Positions 38,357-45,522 of a DNA stretch of 64,000 nt are shown here, piece by piece. The stretch's first letter is position 1. The number at the start of each line of letters is the position of its first letter. The notes beneath the pieces were generated by a model. The model was not told the origin of the DNA and ran no database searches. It saw only the letters and a list, made by a program, of their open reading frames with translations. Location: the IMG/VR virus record IMGVR_UViG_3300045972_000807, positions 62,001 to 126,000 of that record; one strand, written 5' to 3'. The position numbers were made by a program, and so were the translations under genes. This DNA is from a virus.

Positions 38357-40093
38357 TTACCTAAGCTCCCACCATGAACTCAAACCCATAACCGCGTTAT
38401 TCCAGGACGTTGCGCCGTACACCTGGTAGACCGCTCCGTTTGGTATGATGTGCGTTACGTTAGCTGCTACTGAGCCAGACGCTATCGCCCCTGCACCTTG
38501 TGCGCCGATGTTTACCCCGTTTATGTAAACGTAGAGGAATGACCCGTTAGGCGCGTTGGTTCCCGTAACGCTAAGCTGAATAGCATTACCTGAAGAGTTG
38601 GTATAGTTAACGTTAAGCGACCGCTGCCCAGCCATGTTATACCAAGCTTGGCCTGCTATGCCCACGCCTGACACACCGTTAGAACCACCGGGTCCCTGAG
38701 GTCCTTGGGGGCCCTGAGGTCCCTGTGCGCCTTGAGGGCCGGTCGGGCCAGCTACGGTACTTGCGGGACCCACTGGTCCTTGGATACCCTGAGGTCCCGG
38801 AGGTCCGCCTGGACCTACAATACCAATGTTTGGCCCGGGAGGCCCAGGTACCGTTGAAGCTGGACCTCTAGGTCCCGCAGGACCTGTGGGTCCCGTTGGG
38901 CCAGTAACTGTTTGAATAGTTCCGCCGGCTTGCGATCCTCCAGCCCCCTGAAGCATCCAAGCCATTAACAGGTTAACCGAAGCCTGAACGCTCTCAATGT
39001 CAGCCGCTACCGTAGCTAGTTCGTTAAGCGTTGCGTTAGCAGTCAAGTTAGCAGAACCTGTAGACTGAGCAACAAAAGCGTCAGTAGCCAAATCTTGAGG
39101 CTGTGTAGGATCACCAACGTTGACGCCCTTGAATGTAGCGAAGTTCAGGTTTGATGCCAACGGAACGCTACCGTCGGACAGCAAAACCTTTGTTGGGTCT
39201 ACAACTGCTATGGCGTTTAGCTGTTCCGGAGTTACCGTGATGCGGTTAACAAACGAAGCAGCCCCACTGCTTAATGAGCTGTACTCCAGCAGTTTGTAGC
39301 TCGTGCCAGCGGGAGCCAAAGTCAACTGGTAGTTAGACAGGGTAACGTAAATGCTGTTACCTGCAGGAGACGGCGTAACGCTGGTGCAAATCGCAATGTA
39401 GTTGGCTGTCTGGAACAGATACTGCCCAGTCGTGAAGGCGCCTCCGGTCTGTGGCAGCACGGGAAGTTCTAGCTGAGAACCCAGGACTTGTGTTACCGAA
39501 CCGAGCGACACCTGAGCATAGTCTTCAATGCTCCAGCTTGTGAAGTCGCCCACGACGTTAGGGTTGGCGTAAGACACAGCCGCAATCAAGCTACCTGTTG
39601 GGTTGGTTGGGTCACCCACTACAGCCAAGATGTTGGGCACGCCTGCCGCAGGAGGAAGGAGGCTAAGGGCGCTGTAGTATGGGGTTGCGGGCATCGACTG
39701 AAGGCTTGTGGTGCTACCAAAGCCAGCCGAGTGACTACCTCGCATATCGAAGTATATCAAGCACTCAATGTCCTCACCGATGGAACGACCCACGGGAGAA
39801 TCAAGGACACCCACTGCGTAAATTATTCCGCCGCTTGCGTCCGTAAAGAGTAGCTCCCCGAAGGTGAACGCTAGGTTCACCGACGTAGGTATGCTAAAGG
39901 AGTATTGGATAACGCCAGGCATTGCGTAGACGGGCGCAACCATAGTCGGAGAAGTCCACAGAGTTTGTCCGTGCATCCCCGTCTGAGTTCCACTTGGAAC
40001 GTAACCGAAACCTGAACCAAAGGCTACCTTCATTGCAGGTGTTGCCGTTACAGGAAAGTCCGTGGTTGAGGTGGCTAATGTTATGTTTGCCAT
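38357..40093 (-). CDS. Tail-collar-type fibre with collagen-like segment
   Basis: A 578-aa protein and the first gene of the minus-strand fibre block. The N-terminal domain (FGSGFGYVPSGTQTGMHGQT ... FTFGELLFTDASGGIIYAVG) is a divergent copy of the collar-like domain of the 1246- and 817-aa fibres. A region with SVPLASNLNFATFKGVNVGD-type fibre repeats and a short helix leads into about 90 aa of Gly-X-Y repeats (about 395-490), then a C-terminal beta domain of about 95 aa (NVNYTNSSGNAIQLSVTGTN ... YVYINGVNIG) that reads as a small jelly-roll tip. Start at 40093 behind GGAAGC. It is probably a trimeric host-binding fibre. Confidence 0.84.
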   Translation of the reverse strand: MANITLATSTTDFPVTATPAMKVAFGSGFGYVPSGTQTGMHGQTLWTSPTMVAPVYAMPGVIQYSFSIPTSVNLAFTFGELLFTDASGGIIYAVGVLDSPVGRSIGEDIECLIYFDMRGSHSAGFGSTTSLQSMPATPYYSALSLLPPAAGVPNILAVVGDPTNPTGSLIAAVSYANPNVVGDFTSWSIEDYAQVSLGSVTQVLGSQLELPVLPQTGGAFTTGQYLFQTANYIAICTSVTPSPAGNSIYVTLSNYQLTLAPAGTSYKLLEYSSLSSGAASFVNRITVTPEQLNAIAVVDPTKVLLSDGSVPLASNLNFATFKGVNVGDPTQPQDLATDAFVAQSTGSANLTANATLNELATVAADIESVQASVNLLMAWMLQGAGGSQAGGTIQTVTGPTGPTGPAGPRGPASTVPGPPGPNIGIVGPGGPPGPQGIQGPVGPASTVAGPTGPQGAQGPQGPQGPQGPGGSNGVSGVGIAGQAWYNMAGQRSLNVNYTNSSGNAIQLSVTGTNAPNGSFLYVYINGVNIGAQGAGAIASGSVAANVTHIIPNGAVYQVYGATSWNNAVMGLSSWWELR

Positions 40094-40186
40094 GCTTTGT
40101 GCTTCCTTCTATGTGCTTAAAATTGTACAGAATACTTTTAATACCACATTGTTTAACCCACCCGAATACTAACAGGAGGATACGAT
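40094..40186. promoter_or_regulatory. Divergent control region
   Basis: These 93 bp separate the minus-strand fibre block from the plus-strand genes, so promoters for both directions are expected here. On the minus strand CTGTACAAT resembles a -10 element but has no good -35. On the plus strand GTTTAACCCACCCG (40151-40164) closely resembles GTTTACCCACCCG at 42371-42383 and may be a phage-specific element. AGGAGG at 40173-40178 is the ribosome-binding site of the next gene. Confidence 0.45.
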
Positions 40187-40681
40187 ATGACTAAAGAAAT
40201 ACATGTTCCTGAGATGACCGATCCACATGAGCCCAAGATTCGTACGCTAAAAGACGGAACCCACAAATACTACGCCGGTGGCTTCTTGCACCGTGATCCC
40301 TACGAAGGCCCTGCGATAGAGAAGCCCGGGTACGGTGAGATCAGCGACTGCTATGTGCGGGGCATAATGGTAGATCAGAAATGGTACAAGAACAAACTCT
40401 ACCAGAACCTGGACGAAGTTCTGAAGGCGCAAAAAGAAGAAGAGGGCACCAAGCCTATCTTGAACGGTCACGGCGCGGCGCACAGCAACAAACCCAGCTT
40501 GGGGGTCAAGCCAGATCGCCCCAAGGTTAACTACATGCCCGACCCAGTGCAGCTTGCCAAGCCCAAGAAGCGCGACAGGTTCGATCAGTTAGCCGGTCGG
40601 GTTAGGAGTGACTCCATGCAGGACCTCCAGAAACTCTACGCCGAGCTAGCGGCACAAAATAGCGAACACCAACATGGCTAA
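40187..40681 (+). CDS. Unknown charged protein
   Basis: A 164-aa hydrophilic protein behind a full AGGAGG ribosome-binding site. It is rich in Lys, Asp, Glu and Pro, with no membrane segment and no recognised domain. The N-terminal part (KDGTHKYYAGGFLHRDPYEG, then EKPGYGEISDCYVRG) resembles a small beta-barrel with a Tyr/Gly-rich face; the C-terminal part is basic and probably helical (KPKKRDRFDQLAGRV). Its last 8 nt overlap the start of the 5'-3' exonuclease gene, so the two are translated together and may act in the same DNA-processing step. No function can be assigned. Confidence 0.75.
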   Translation: MTKEIHVPEMTDPHEPKIRTLKDGTHKYYAGGFLHRDPYEGPAIEKPGYGEISDCYVRGIMVDQKWYKNKLYQNLDEVLKAQKEEEGTKPILNGHGAAHSNKPSLGVKPDRPKVNYMPDPVQLAKPKKRDRFDQLAGRVRSDSMQDLQKLYAELAAQNSEHQHG

Positions 40682-41504
40682 AGAAGAAATCTTGGTTATT
40701 GTGGACGGCACTTGGCACATCCATAGGGCCTTCCACATACGTCCCAGTTCTATCCAGTACATGGTCTTAGGCTGGGTGTGCCAGTACATCGTAGAAACAA
40801 AAGCCACGCACGTGCTTGTGGCGTTTGACTCAGGTCGGTCTTTCCGGCACGACATCCTAGACACCTATAAGGGTAACAGGCCGGTTAAGCAGCCCGGGGA
40901 AGTAGGTCCCTCTGATTATCTTTTGCCTGTATCAAGGTACTTGGAAAGCCTGGGATTTTACTGCGAGTTCGGAGAGTGCTTTGAGGCAGACGATTTGCTA
41001 CACACGGGCTCGGTTCAATGGCAACACCACACCAGGGGTAAGAGCAAGGTCATACTGGCTACGCCAGATAAAGACAACCACCAAGGTTTAAGCAAGGTTT
41101 GCCACATCCTGAAACCTGGAAGCAAAGCCAAAGGCGGTAACGTCCTGTTCACGGCGGCTGACCTGCTACGCACAACTGGGTTTACGCCTCAACAGTATCT
41201 GGATTACCAAACTCTAATTGGGGATGGCACTGACAACATTCCTAAGATCATGACCCCTGCGGTAGCAAAGGGAATTATCTTACGGTACAAGACTCTTAAG
41301 GCGTACCTGGAGAAGAATCGCATCTGGGCCAACGAAAACGCTAGGGAGTTAAACCGTAATAGGCGCCTAGTCAAGCTCTTGGATAACTGCTTCGAGTTGC
41401 AGCCCAATCTCTACAGCGTAGACCGGATAAAGAAAAACCGCCAAAACATCAAGAGTGCTTATTACAAGCAACTCTCTATTAAGGCGCCCAGGAGCCTGTT
41501 CTAA
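40674..41504 (+). CDS. 5'-3' exonuclease (FEN/T5 D15-like)
   Basis: A 276-aa protein with the ordered motifs of the PIN-like 5'-nuclease family: IVDGTWHIHRAFH with D11 near the N-terminus; VAFDSG (D52) followed by FRHDI and TYKGNR, which line the DNA arch; FEADDLL (E104, D106, D107); ATPDKDN (D132, D134); and the helix-3-turn-helix region LIGDGTDNIP (D184, D187). These acidic residues bind two metal ions, and the set looks complete. The length is normal for a stand-alone phage 5'-nuclease such as T5 D15 or T4 RNase H. The expected role is removal of RNA primers and flaps during replication, or exonucleolytic processing in recombination. It overlaps the preceding gene by 8 nt. Confidence 0.92.
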   Translation: MAKEEILVIVDGTWHIHRAFHIRPSSIQYMVLGWVCQYIVETKATHVLVAFDSGRSFRHDILDTYKGNRPVKQPGEVGPSDYLLPVSRYLESLGFYCEFGECFEADDLLHTGSVQWQHHTRGKSKVILATPDKDNHQGLSKVCHILKPGSKAKGGNVLFTAADLLRTTGFTPQQYLDYQTLIGDGTDNIPKIMTPAVAKGIILRYKTLKAYLEKNRIWANENARELNRNRRLVKLLDNCFELQPNLYSVDRIKKNRQNIKSAYYKQLSIKAPRSLF

Positions 41505-41506
41505 TT

Positions 41507-42049
41507 ATGTCACCAACTTCAGATGAACCAACCGACAACATAAAGCTCAGAAGAGAGCTAAACGATAAGCTACTGCTAAAGTGCTTCCCTTCTAAAGGCT
41601 TTGTGCAGTTCGAGGAAGTAAGAGGTAAGGTAGACTTTTTGAGTGAAAGGCACCTGCGCCTACGCCTGTACGAGTGCGCAGATAAAGGCTACCTTGTGCA
41701 GATAGCTAAGCGTGGCTTAGACAAAGAACACCCTTTGAAGAAGTTAAATGGCCTTTACCTTTACGAGATAACAGCACTTGGATTGGCCTACAGAGAAACA
41801 CAGACTGAGAAGCAGGTAAAACGTCGTAAGCTCAAGACCTCAAAAGTCTACAACCCTGAGACAGACGAGACGGACGACCCTTCTAAGCGAGGAACCTTCA
41901 TTGAGGAACTTAGCCCAGGAGTTAAACGGGTTACCAATATGTATATGATGGAATCCAAGACAAGAGTTCCTCGGGTTGACGCGCACGATGTCCGTGATCT
42001 TGTAAACAGCGTATTCGCCCTAGGCGAGGTAAAACACAGGAAAGCATGA
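41507..42049 (+). CDS. Unknown basic protein
   Basis: A 180-aa basic protein starting 3 nt after the exonuclease stop; its ribosome-binding site is poor, so it probably depends on translational coupling. The first 95 aa (CFPSKGFVQFEEVRGKVDFL, RLRLYECADKGYLVQ, YLYEITALGLAYRETQ) have the helix pattern and a terminal hairpin suggestive of a winged-helix DNA-binding domain; this is inference from the pattern, not a family match. The rest is Lys/Arg-rich and polar. It could be a regulator or an accessory replication protein. It is the last gene before the structured noncoding locus. Confidence 0.72.
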   Translation: MSPTSDEPTDNIKLRRELNDKLLLKCFPSKGFVQFEEVRGKVDFLSERHLRLRLYECADKGYLVQIAKRGLDKEHPLKKLNGLYLYEITALGLAYRETQTEKQVKRRKLKTSKVYNPETDETDDPSKRGTFIEELSPGVKRVTNMYMMESKTRVPRVDAHDVRDLVNSVFALGEVKHRKA

Positions 42050-42072
42050 GGGAAAGACACTTGGTTGGACTA

Positions 42073-42097
42073 CCTACGCTAGGTATGCTAGCGTAGG
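42073..42097. repeat. 9-bp inverted repeat
   Basis: CCTACGCTA and TAGCGTAGG form a perfect inverted repeat with a 7-nt loop, 24 nt after the stop of the preceding gene. It lacks a U-tract, so it may be an operator or replication-associated hairpin rather than a terminator. A smaller hairpin GCTAC/GTAGC lies at 42345-42359. Confidence 0.55.
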
Positions 42098-42148
42098 CTA
42101 GAACAGGGGTAGATTGCGTTTCCTGATAACTAACCCACACGGGATAAA

Positions 42149-42178
42149 AACCCCTTAGAATAGACGTTCTAAGGGGTT
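42149..42178. terminator. 12-bp terminator hairpin, U-tract on minus strand
   Basis: AACCCCTTAGAA and TTCTAAGGGGTT pair perfectly around a 6-nt loop. Read on the minus strand the stem is followed by TTTTTATC, a good intrinsic terminator tail; on the plus strand it is followed only by CTGTGCTTG. It could insulate the exonuclease operon from the iteron locus in both directions, or stop a minus-strand transcript coming from the noncoding region. Confidence 0.65.
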
Positions 42179-42208
42179 CTGTGCTTGTGGTTGGAAGTCA
42201 GGGCTATT

Positions 42209-42284
42209 AACATATAGCAAGTAAGCAAACATATAGCAAGTAAGCAAACATATAGCAAGTAAGCAAACATATAGCAAGTAAGCA
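42209..42284. repeat. Four perfect 19-bp iterons
   Basis: Four exact head-to-tail copies of AACATATAGCAAGTAAGCA fill 76 bp with no spacer. Direct repeats of this size and spacing (near two helical turns) are typical of replication-initiator or partition-protein binding sites. They sit about 200 bp upstream of an unrecognised 532-aa gene, in a 433-bp region without coding potential. No spacers are present, so this is not a CRISPR array. Confidence 0.9.
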
Positions 42285-42384
42285 GTAGTGTGTACGTTAA
42301 CTGTGGCAATAGTCTGTAGTAGCAATGGCATAGTGTGTACGTGTGCTACGCCAGGTAGCGTTTCTACTGTGTTTACCCACCCGT

Positions 42385-42438
42385 GTTATGAATAACAGAA
42401 AAAAGTCCTACTATTCATAACATCTACTATTCATAACA
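42385..42438. promoter_or_regulatory. Direct and inverted repeat cluster before the 532-aa gene
   Basis: Two exact 15-bp copies of CTACTATTCATAACA (42408-42422 and 42424-42438) are separated by one base, and GTTATGAATA (42385-42394) is the inverted form of their core. A GTTTACCCACCCG element lies just upstream (42371-42383). The arrangement suits a protein-binding operator controlling the downstream gene 45 bp away. TACTAT within the repeats could be a -10 element, but no clear -35 is seen. Confidence 0.6.
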
Positions 42439-42482
42439 ATTTGAATCCGCAATGTTTTAATGAGAACTAGAAAGGGATTACG

Positions 42483-44081
42483 ATGATATACGATGATTGC
42501 AGCGCATCAGTTGAGACAGACAACACGGTACAGGTAACTACGACTGAGGTCGAGCGTGGAGTTAGACTAGATCCAAAAGAGTGGCACAAGAAAAAGGACA
42601 TGCTCCAAGAGCTGTGTGACCTAAACAAAGGTAAACTAAGCAAAGGGCCGTTCACGTTAGTTAAAAGGGAAAAGAACAGTGCCGCTAACAAGATAGTGTT
42701 CTGTTTCTTTACGCGTGACTTTGCGTCTCTTAACGTGGCACTGGTTAGGTATTCGGATGGCTCCTGTTTCCTTTGTACGCGAGGTTCGCCTACTAAAGTC
42801 CTTAGCGGGCAGAACATTGAGAGTGTAAAGGATCACGAAGCCGTTACTGAGACGCGTAAGAATCTAAAGTGTACAGCCTTTGAAGCTATGTCCGTTATAG
42901 GCTTCTACCTAGTGAATGAGTGCTGTGAGTTATCGCTGGGCAGGAGGTTCTTTACGGCGAAAGAGTGCAATAGGCTAGATAACCTGGACATTGGAATCTA
43001 TAGCCTTACGTTTGCCTCAGAGGTCCCTTTCGGAAAGACTATTGAGGAGCGCAACTTCAATCTTAACCTACTAGGCGAGCTTGTTACTAGCACCGTTAAG
43101 ATGCACGGTACGTCTTTCAGCCTATTAGACTACCTGAAGGTTACAGGCAAATCCTGGAACATAATAACTGAGGAGATCGCCGAACAAGTTAACGAGAGCG
43201 GCGAACAGTCGCTAGAGTCTTCTATCATTAGGGGTCCCAATACAGGGGTGTTACTGAAGAAGGTTCGAAGCAATGGTTTGCTGTTGGTTAAGCAGATGTA
43301 TTACCTCAAGGAAGAGCAAGCTGTTGCTATGGGCCCCAGCGGCCTAAAGAACTTGGAAGTAATTAAGGGTATGTCAGCCCAGGCTAGGTCAGAGAAGTCT
43401 TTGAAGATTCGCGTAGACAATACCTTCGGCAAAGAGTACATTCGAGAGTGGTTGGGTGTCCTTAATGCCAAGGACAGTAGCGAAGACATAACGATACGGG
43501 ATGCTAATCCCTTGTGCGATTCTTTAGAGTACCTTACCAGTATGGCCCTCTGTGCTACAAACGATTTAGGGTTAAGGACCCTAATGCTTGGCCCTACGAT
43601 AGCTGACATACGACAGATAGAAGCTAACGAGGACGGGTTCCTTAATTATGCTGAATTGGACATCCTTGGCAGGTGGCTACTTGAACCGACGGGCGTTAAA
43701 GAGGTGGGCAAGAAAGGCTTGAAGCTGGACTGGGTAAACATAACCGCTTCTGATATGGCAGCATGGAGGCTAAATCAAAAGCTAATGATGCGTAACTACC
43801 TTGACCTGCGCCTACCTTTTGGGTTCTATCAGTCGCTTAATGTGGCTAGAGCAGATCACTTTATCCAAGGTAAAGGCAGGCAGGCACTAGACGCTGCCCG
43901 TAACCGAGACACGGGCAAAGGATCTTTCTCAGAAGAACTTGAGATGCACTCAATTGAGAGCATACAGAAAGCCCGAGCCCTCATATCTCGCATACGTGGT
44001 TCGGTTTACCTCCCTGTGCCTAGATCAAAAGAGTCTTTTGTGGCAGAGATAGCCAACCACCCGATCTCTAAAAACCTATAG
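42483..44081 (+). CDS. Unknown 532-aa protein, candidate iteron-binding or replication protein
   Basis: A 532-aa soluble, mixed-charge protein behind AAAGGGA. I do not recognise a family: there is no Walker A motif, no HUH or polymerase motif, and no clear zinc site. Visible landmarks are an N-terminal region with KNSAANKIVFCFFTRDFASL, a KMHGTSFSLLDYLKVTGKSW helix-turn-helix-like stretch, MGPSGLKNLEVIKGMSAQAR, TNDLGLRTLMLGPTIADIR, and a C-terminal helical part with several Arg/Lys clusters. It is the first gene after the iteron and operator-like locus. That position invites the hypothesis of a replication initiator, partition or regulatory protein, but this is inference from context alone. 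Confidence 0.75.
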   Translation: MIYDDCSASVETDNTVQVTTTEVERGVRLDPKEWHKKKDMLQELCDLNKGKLSKGPFTLVKREKNSAANKIVFCFFTRDFASLNVALVRYSDGSCFLCTRGSPTKVLSGQNIESVKDHEAVTETRKNLKCTAFEAMSVIGFYLVNECCELSLGRRFFTAKECNRLDNLDIGIYSLTFASEVPFGKTIEERNFNLNLLGELVTSTVKMHGTSFSLLDYLKVTGKSWNIITEEIAEQVNESGEQSLESSIIRGPNTGVLLKKVRSNGLLLVKQMYYLKEEQAVAMGPSGLKNLEVIKGMSAQARSEKSLKIRVDNTFGKEYIREWLGVLNAKDSSEDITIRDANPLCDSLEYLTSMALCATNDLGLRTLMLGPTIADIRQIEANEDGFLNYAELDILGRWLLEPTGVKEVGKKGLKLDWVNITASDMAAWRLNQKLMMRNYLDLRLPFGFYQSLNVARADHFIQGKGRQALDAARNRDTGKGSFSEELEMHSIESIQKARALISRIRGSVYLPVPRSKESFVAEIANHPISKNL

Positions 44082-44097
44082 TCTAAAAGGAAAAATA

Positions 44098-44388
44098 ATG
44101 AACAAAAAACAAGTAATAACGCTTTCAGAAGAGCTATCTGCAGCTATGGACTCTATGGCAAACGTGCTTGCCAAGATAGAGATTGCGGCAGAAAAGAAGG
44201 AGATTTACTCTCCCGATCTTGAATCTCATATAAAAGAGATAATAGACGTTCGCACAAACTTAGCCAAGTACAGGTTGACCGAGCCCAAAGAAGATCAATC
44301 CTTCGAGGGCGAGATGGAAATACTTGTAGGTGAAACTTGGCACACGGATAAGGTTGGTGCGTATCTACAAAAGTTAGAAACAAAATGA
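44098..44388 (+). CDS. Small helical protein of unknown function
   Basis: A 96-aa acidic protein behind AAAGGAAAA, 16 nt after the 532-aa gene. Residues about 5-65 predict two long amphipathic helices (LSEELSAAMDSMANVLAKIE, then LESHIKEIIDVRTNLAKYRL), suggesting a coiled-coil dimer. The C-terminal segment contains GETWHTDKVGAYLQKLE. No domain is recognised. Its stop overlaps the next start in an ATGA arrangement, so it belongs to a translationally coupled chain running to about 48103. Confidence 0.7.
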   Translation: MNKKQVITLSEELSAAMDSMANVLAKIEIAAEKKEIYSPDLESHIKEIIDVRTNLAKYRLTEPKEDQSFEGEMEILVGETWHTDKVGAYLQKLETK

Positions 44389-44756
44389 TTACTACTCTCA
44401 AAATCAAAAAGGCTTTTGACCTTATAGACGCATACGCCCTAACTGCGGTAGCGTTGAAGGGTCAAGAAAATACAATCTATCATCAGCAGGAGCCTTTAGA
44501 GAAAGCACACGCTGAAGCCCAGGCGAGCATGGAAGCCTACCTGGGTTCGTTTGTTGTTCCCACGGGTCGGCGTAAGAGCGCCTACGTGTGCAACGGCTGC
44601 GGTGGCTTATACTGGGATAACAACATAAATTGCGACTGCAATATCCCCTACATGAATGAGCACAAAATGACCCGGGTTACGGTTGTGGCACAAAAACCTT
44701 TTAATGCTTTTGTGAAAAAGGTTAACCAAGATAAAAAGAAAGCGAAAAAGAAATGA
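44385..44756 (+). CDS. Small Cys4 zinc-binding protein (paralogue 1)
   Basis: A 123-aa protein. After an N-terminal helical part it holds YVCNGCGGLYWDNNINCDC, a C-x2-C-x10-C-x-C motif (C69, C72, C83, C85) likely to bind one zinc ion, followed by a very basic tail (KKVNQDKKKAKKK). The same motif recurs in the protein at 45283-45522, two genes on. A zinc knuckle plus a Lys-rich tail suits nucleic-acid or ribosome binding, but this is inference. It overlaps both neighbours by 4 nt (ATGA). Confidence 0.75.
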   Translation: MITTLKIKKAFDLIDAYALTAVALKGQENTIYHQQEPLEKAHAEAQASMEAYLGSFVVPTGRRKSAYVCNGCGGLYWDNNINCDCNIPYMNEHKMTRVTVVAQKPFNAFVKKVNQDKKKAKKK

Positions 44757-45286
44757 CTGACTCTGACAAAGAACTGGGTGAATTCCACAAGGTAATCTTC
44801 TTGGACATTGAGGGTGTTATCGTAACCCACAAGAGCATTCTCTACAACCACACCCCTGATAGGCCCTATAGAGGCGCCCGTACGCCAGTGTGGAACTCCT
44901 ACATTGACCAACTCTGCCTTGGTTTGGTCTACAAACTTGCCATGGACTTTGCCGCACAAATCGTGGTGACCAGTACGCTGCGTAACGACAAGTATTGCCA
45001 CACTGGGCTCCTAGCCAGTTCTCCTCCGTGGCTTGGGGACAACGCGGGTGACTACCTTAGTACCCAGGTAACAGAGCACCGAGGTAGCCGCGAAGAAGAG
45101 ATAGCTCTGTTTGTAGAAAAATTCAAGGTAACCCAGTACGTGGTTTTCGATGACCGTGATCTGGAGTGCCCTAATTTTATCCGTGTAGACCAATACGACG
45201 GCCTCTCACTGCACAACTACAACAAAGCCAAGCAGTTTTTGGCCGACGAAGGCGCCGAGATAAAGTACGAAGGTATTTACCTGTGA
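44753..45286 (+). CDS. HAD-family hydrolase, RNA-repair-associated type
   Basis: A 177-aa protein with the HAD fold motifs: VIFLDIEGVI at 14-23 (motif I, nucleophile candidate D18; the second acidic residue is Glu20 instead of the usual Asp), VVTSTLR at 71-77 (motif II Thr/Ser) and VVFDDRD at 130-136 (motif IV, D133/D134). The short cap and STLRND sequence resemble HAD domains found in Swiss-army-knife RNA-repair proteins and phage nucleotide phosphatases. The reaction is probably phosphate-monoester hydrolysis on a nucleotide or nucleic-acid end; the substrate is unknown. It lies between two related Cys4 proteins with 4-nt overlaps. Confidence 0.8.
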   Translation: MTDSDKELGEFHKVIFLDIEGVIVTHKSILYNHTPDRPYRGARTPVWNSYIDQLCLGLVYKLAMDFAAQIVVTSTLRNDKYCHTGLLASSPPWLGDNAGDYLSTQVTEHRGSREEEIALFVEKFKVTQYVVFDDRDLECPNFIRVDQYDGLSLHNYNKAKQFLADEGAEIKYEGIYL

Positions 45287-45522
45287 ATTTTATGCGCCCT
45301 AAAAGTCTAAACAGAATGAATATCTTTAGGGCGGTCCGAGAAGGCACAAAGTCTGGTCTTCTCTTGGACTCACAGTTCGTGAGCGTTTACGTCTGCTGTA
45401 AATGCCAAACTATCTACCGCATGAATAACATAATCTGCGACTGCTACGGCCCGGGTGAAGTAAACCTTCCCGCGCCTAGCAAGCGTTTCAACCAAGCAAC
45501 TTTGGTACTACACAATGAATAA
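45283..45522 (+). CDS. Small Cys4 zinc-binding protein (paralogue 2)
   Basis: A 79-aa protein starting at a GTG that overlaps the preceding TGA (GTGA) with AAGGT upstream; an ATG three codons later is the alternative start. YVCCKCQTIYRMNNIICDC repeats the C-x2-C-x10-C-x-C motif of the protein at 44385-44756 (here C38, C41, C52, C54), including the NN and CDC positions. The rest has no recognised domain. The pair probably arose by duplication around the HAD gene. Its end overlaps the next gene by 8 nt. Confidence 0.7.
   Translation: MNFMRPKSLNRMNIFRAVREGTKSGLLLDSQFVSVYVCCKCQTIYRMNNIICDCYGPGEVNLPAPSKRFNQATLVLHNE

Noticed and set aside
42209-42284. CRISPR array
   Set aside because: Four 19-bp repeats are directly adjacent without spacers, and no cas gene is present; iterons fit better.
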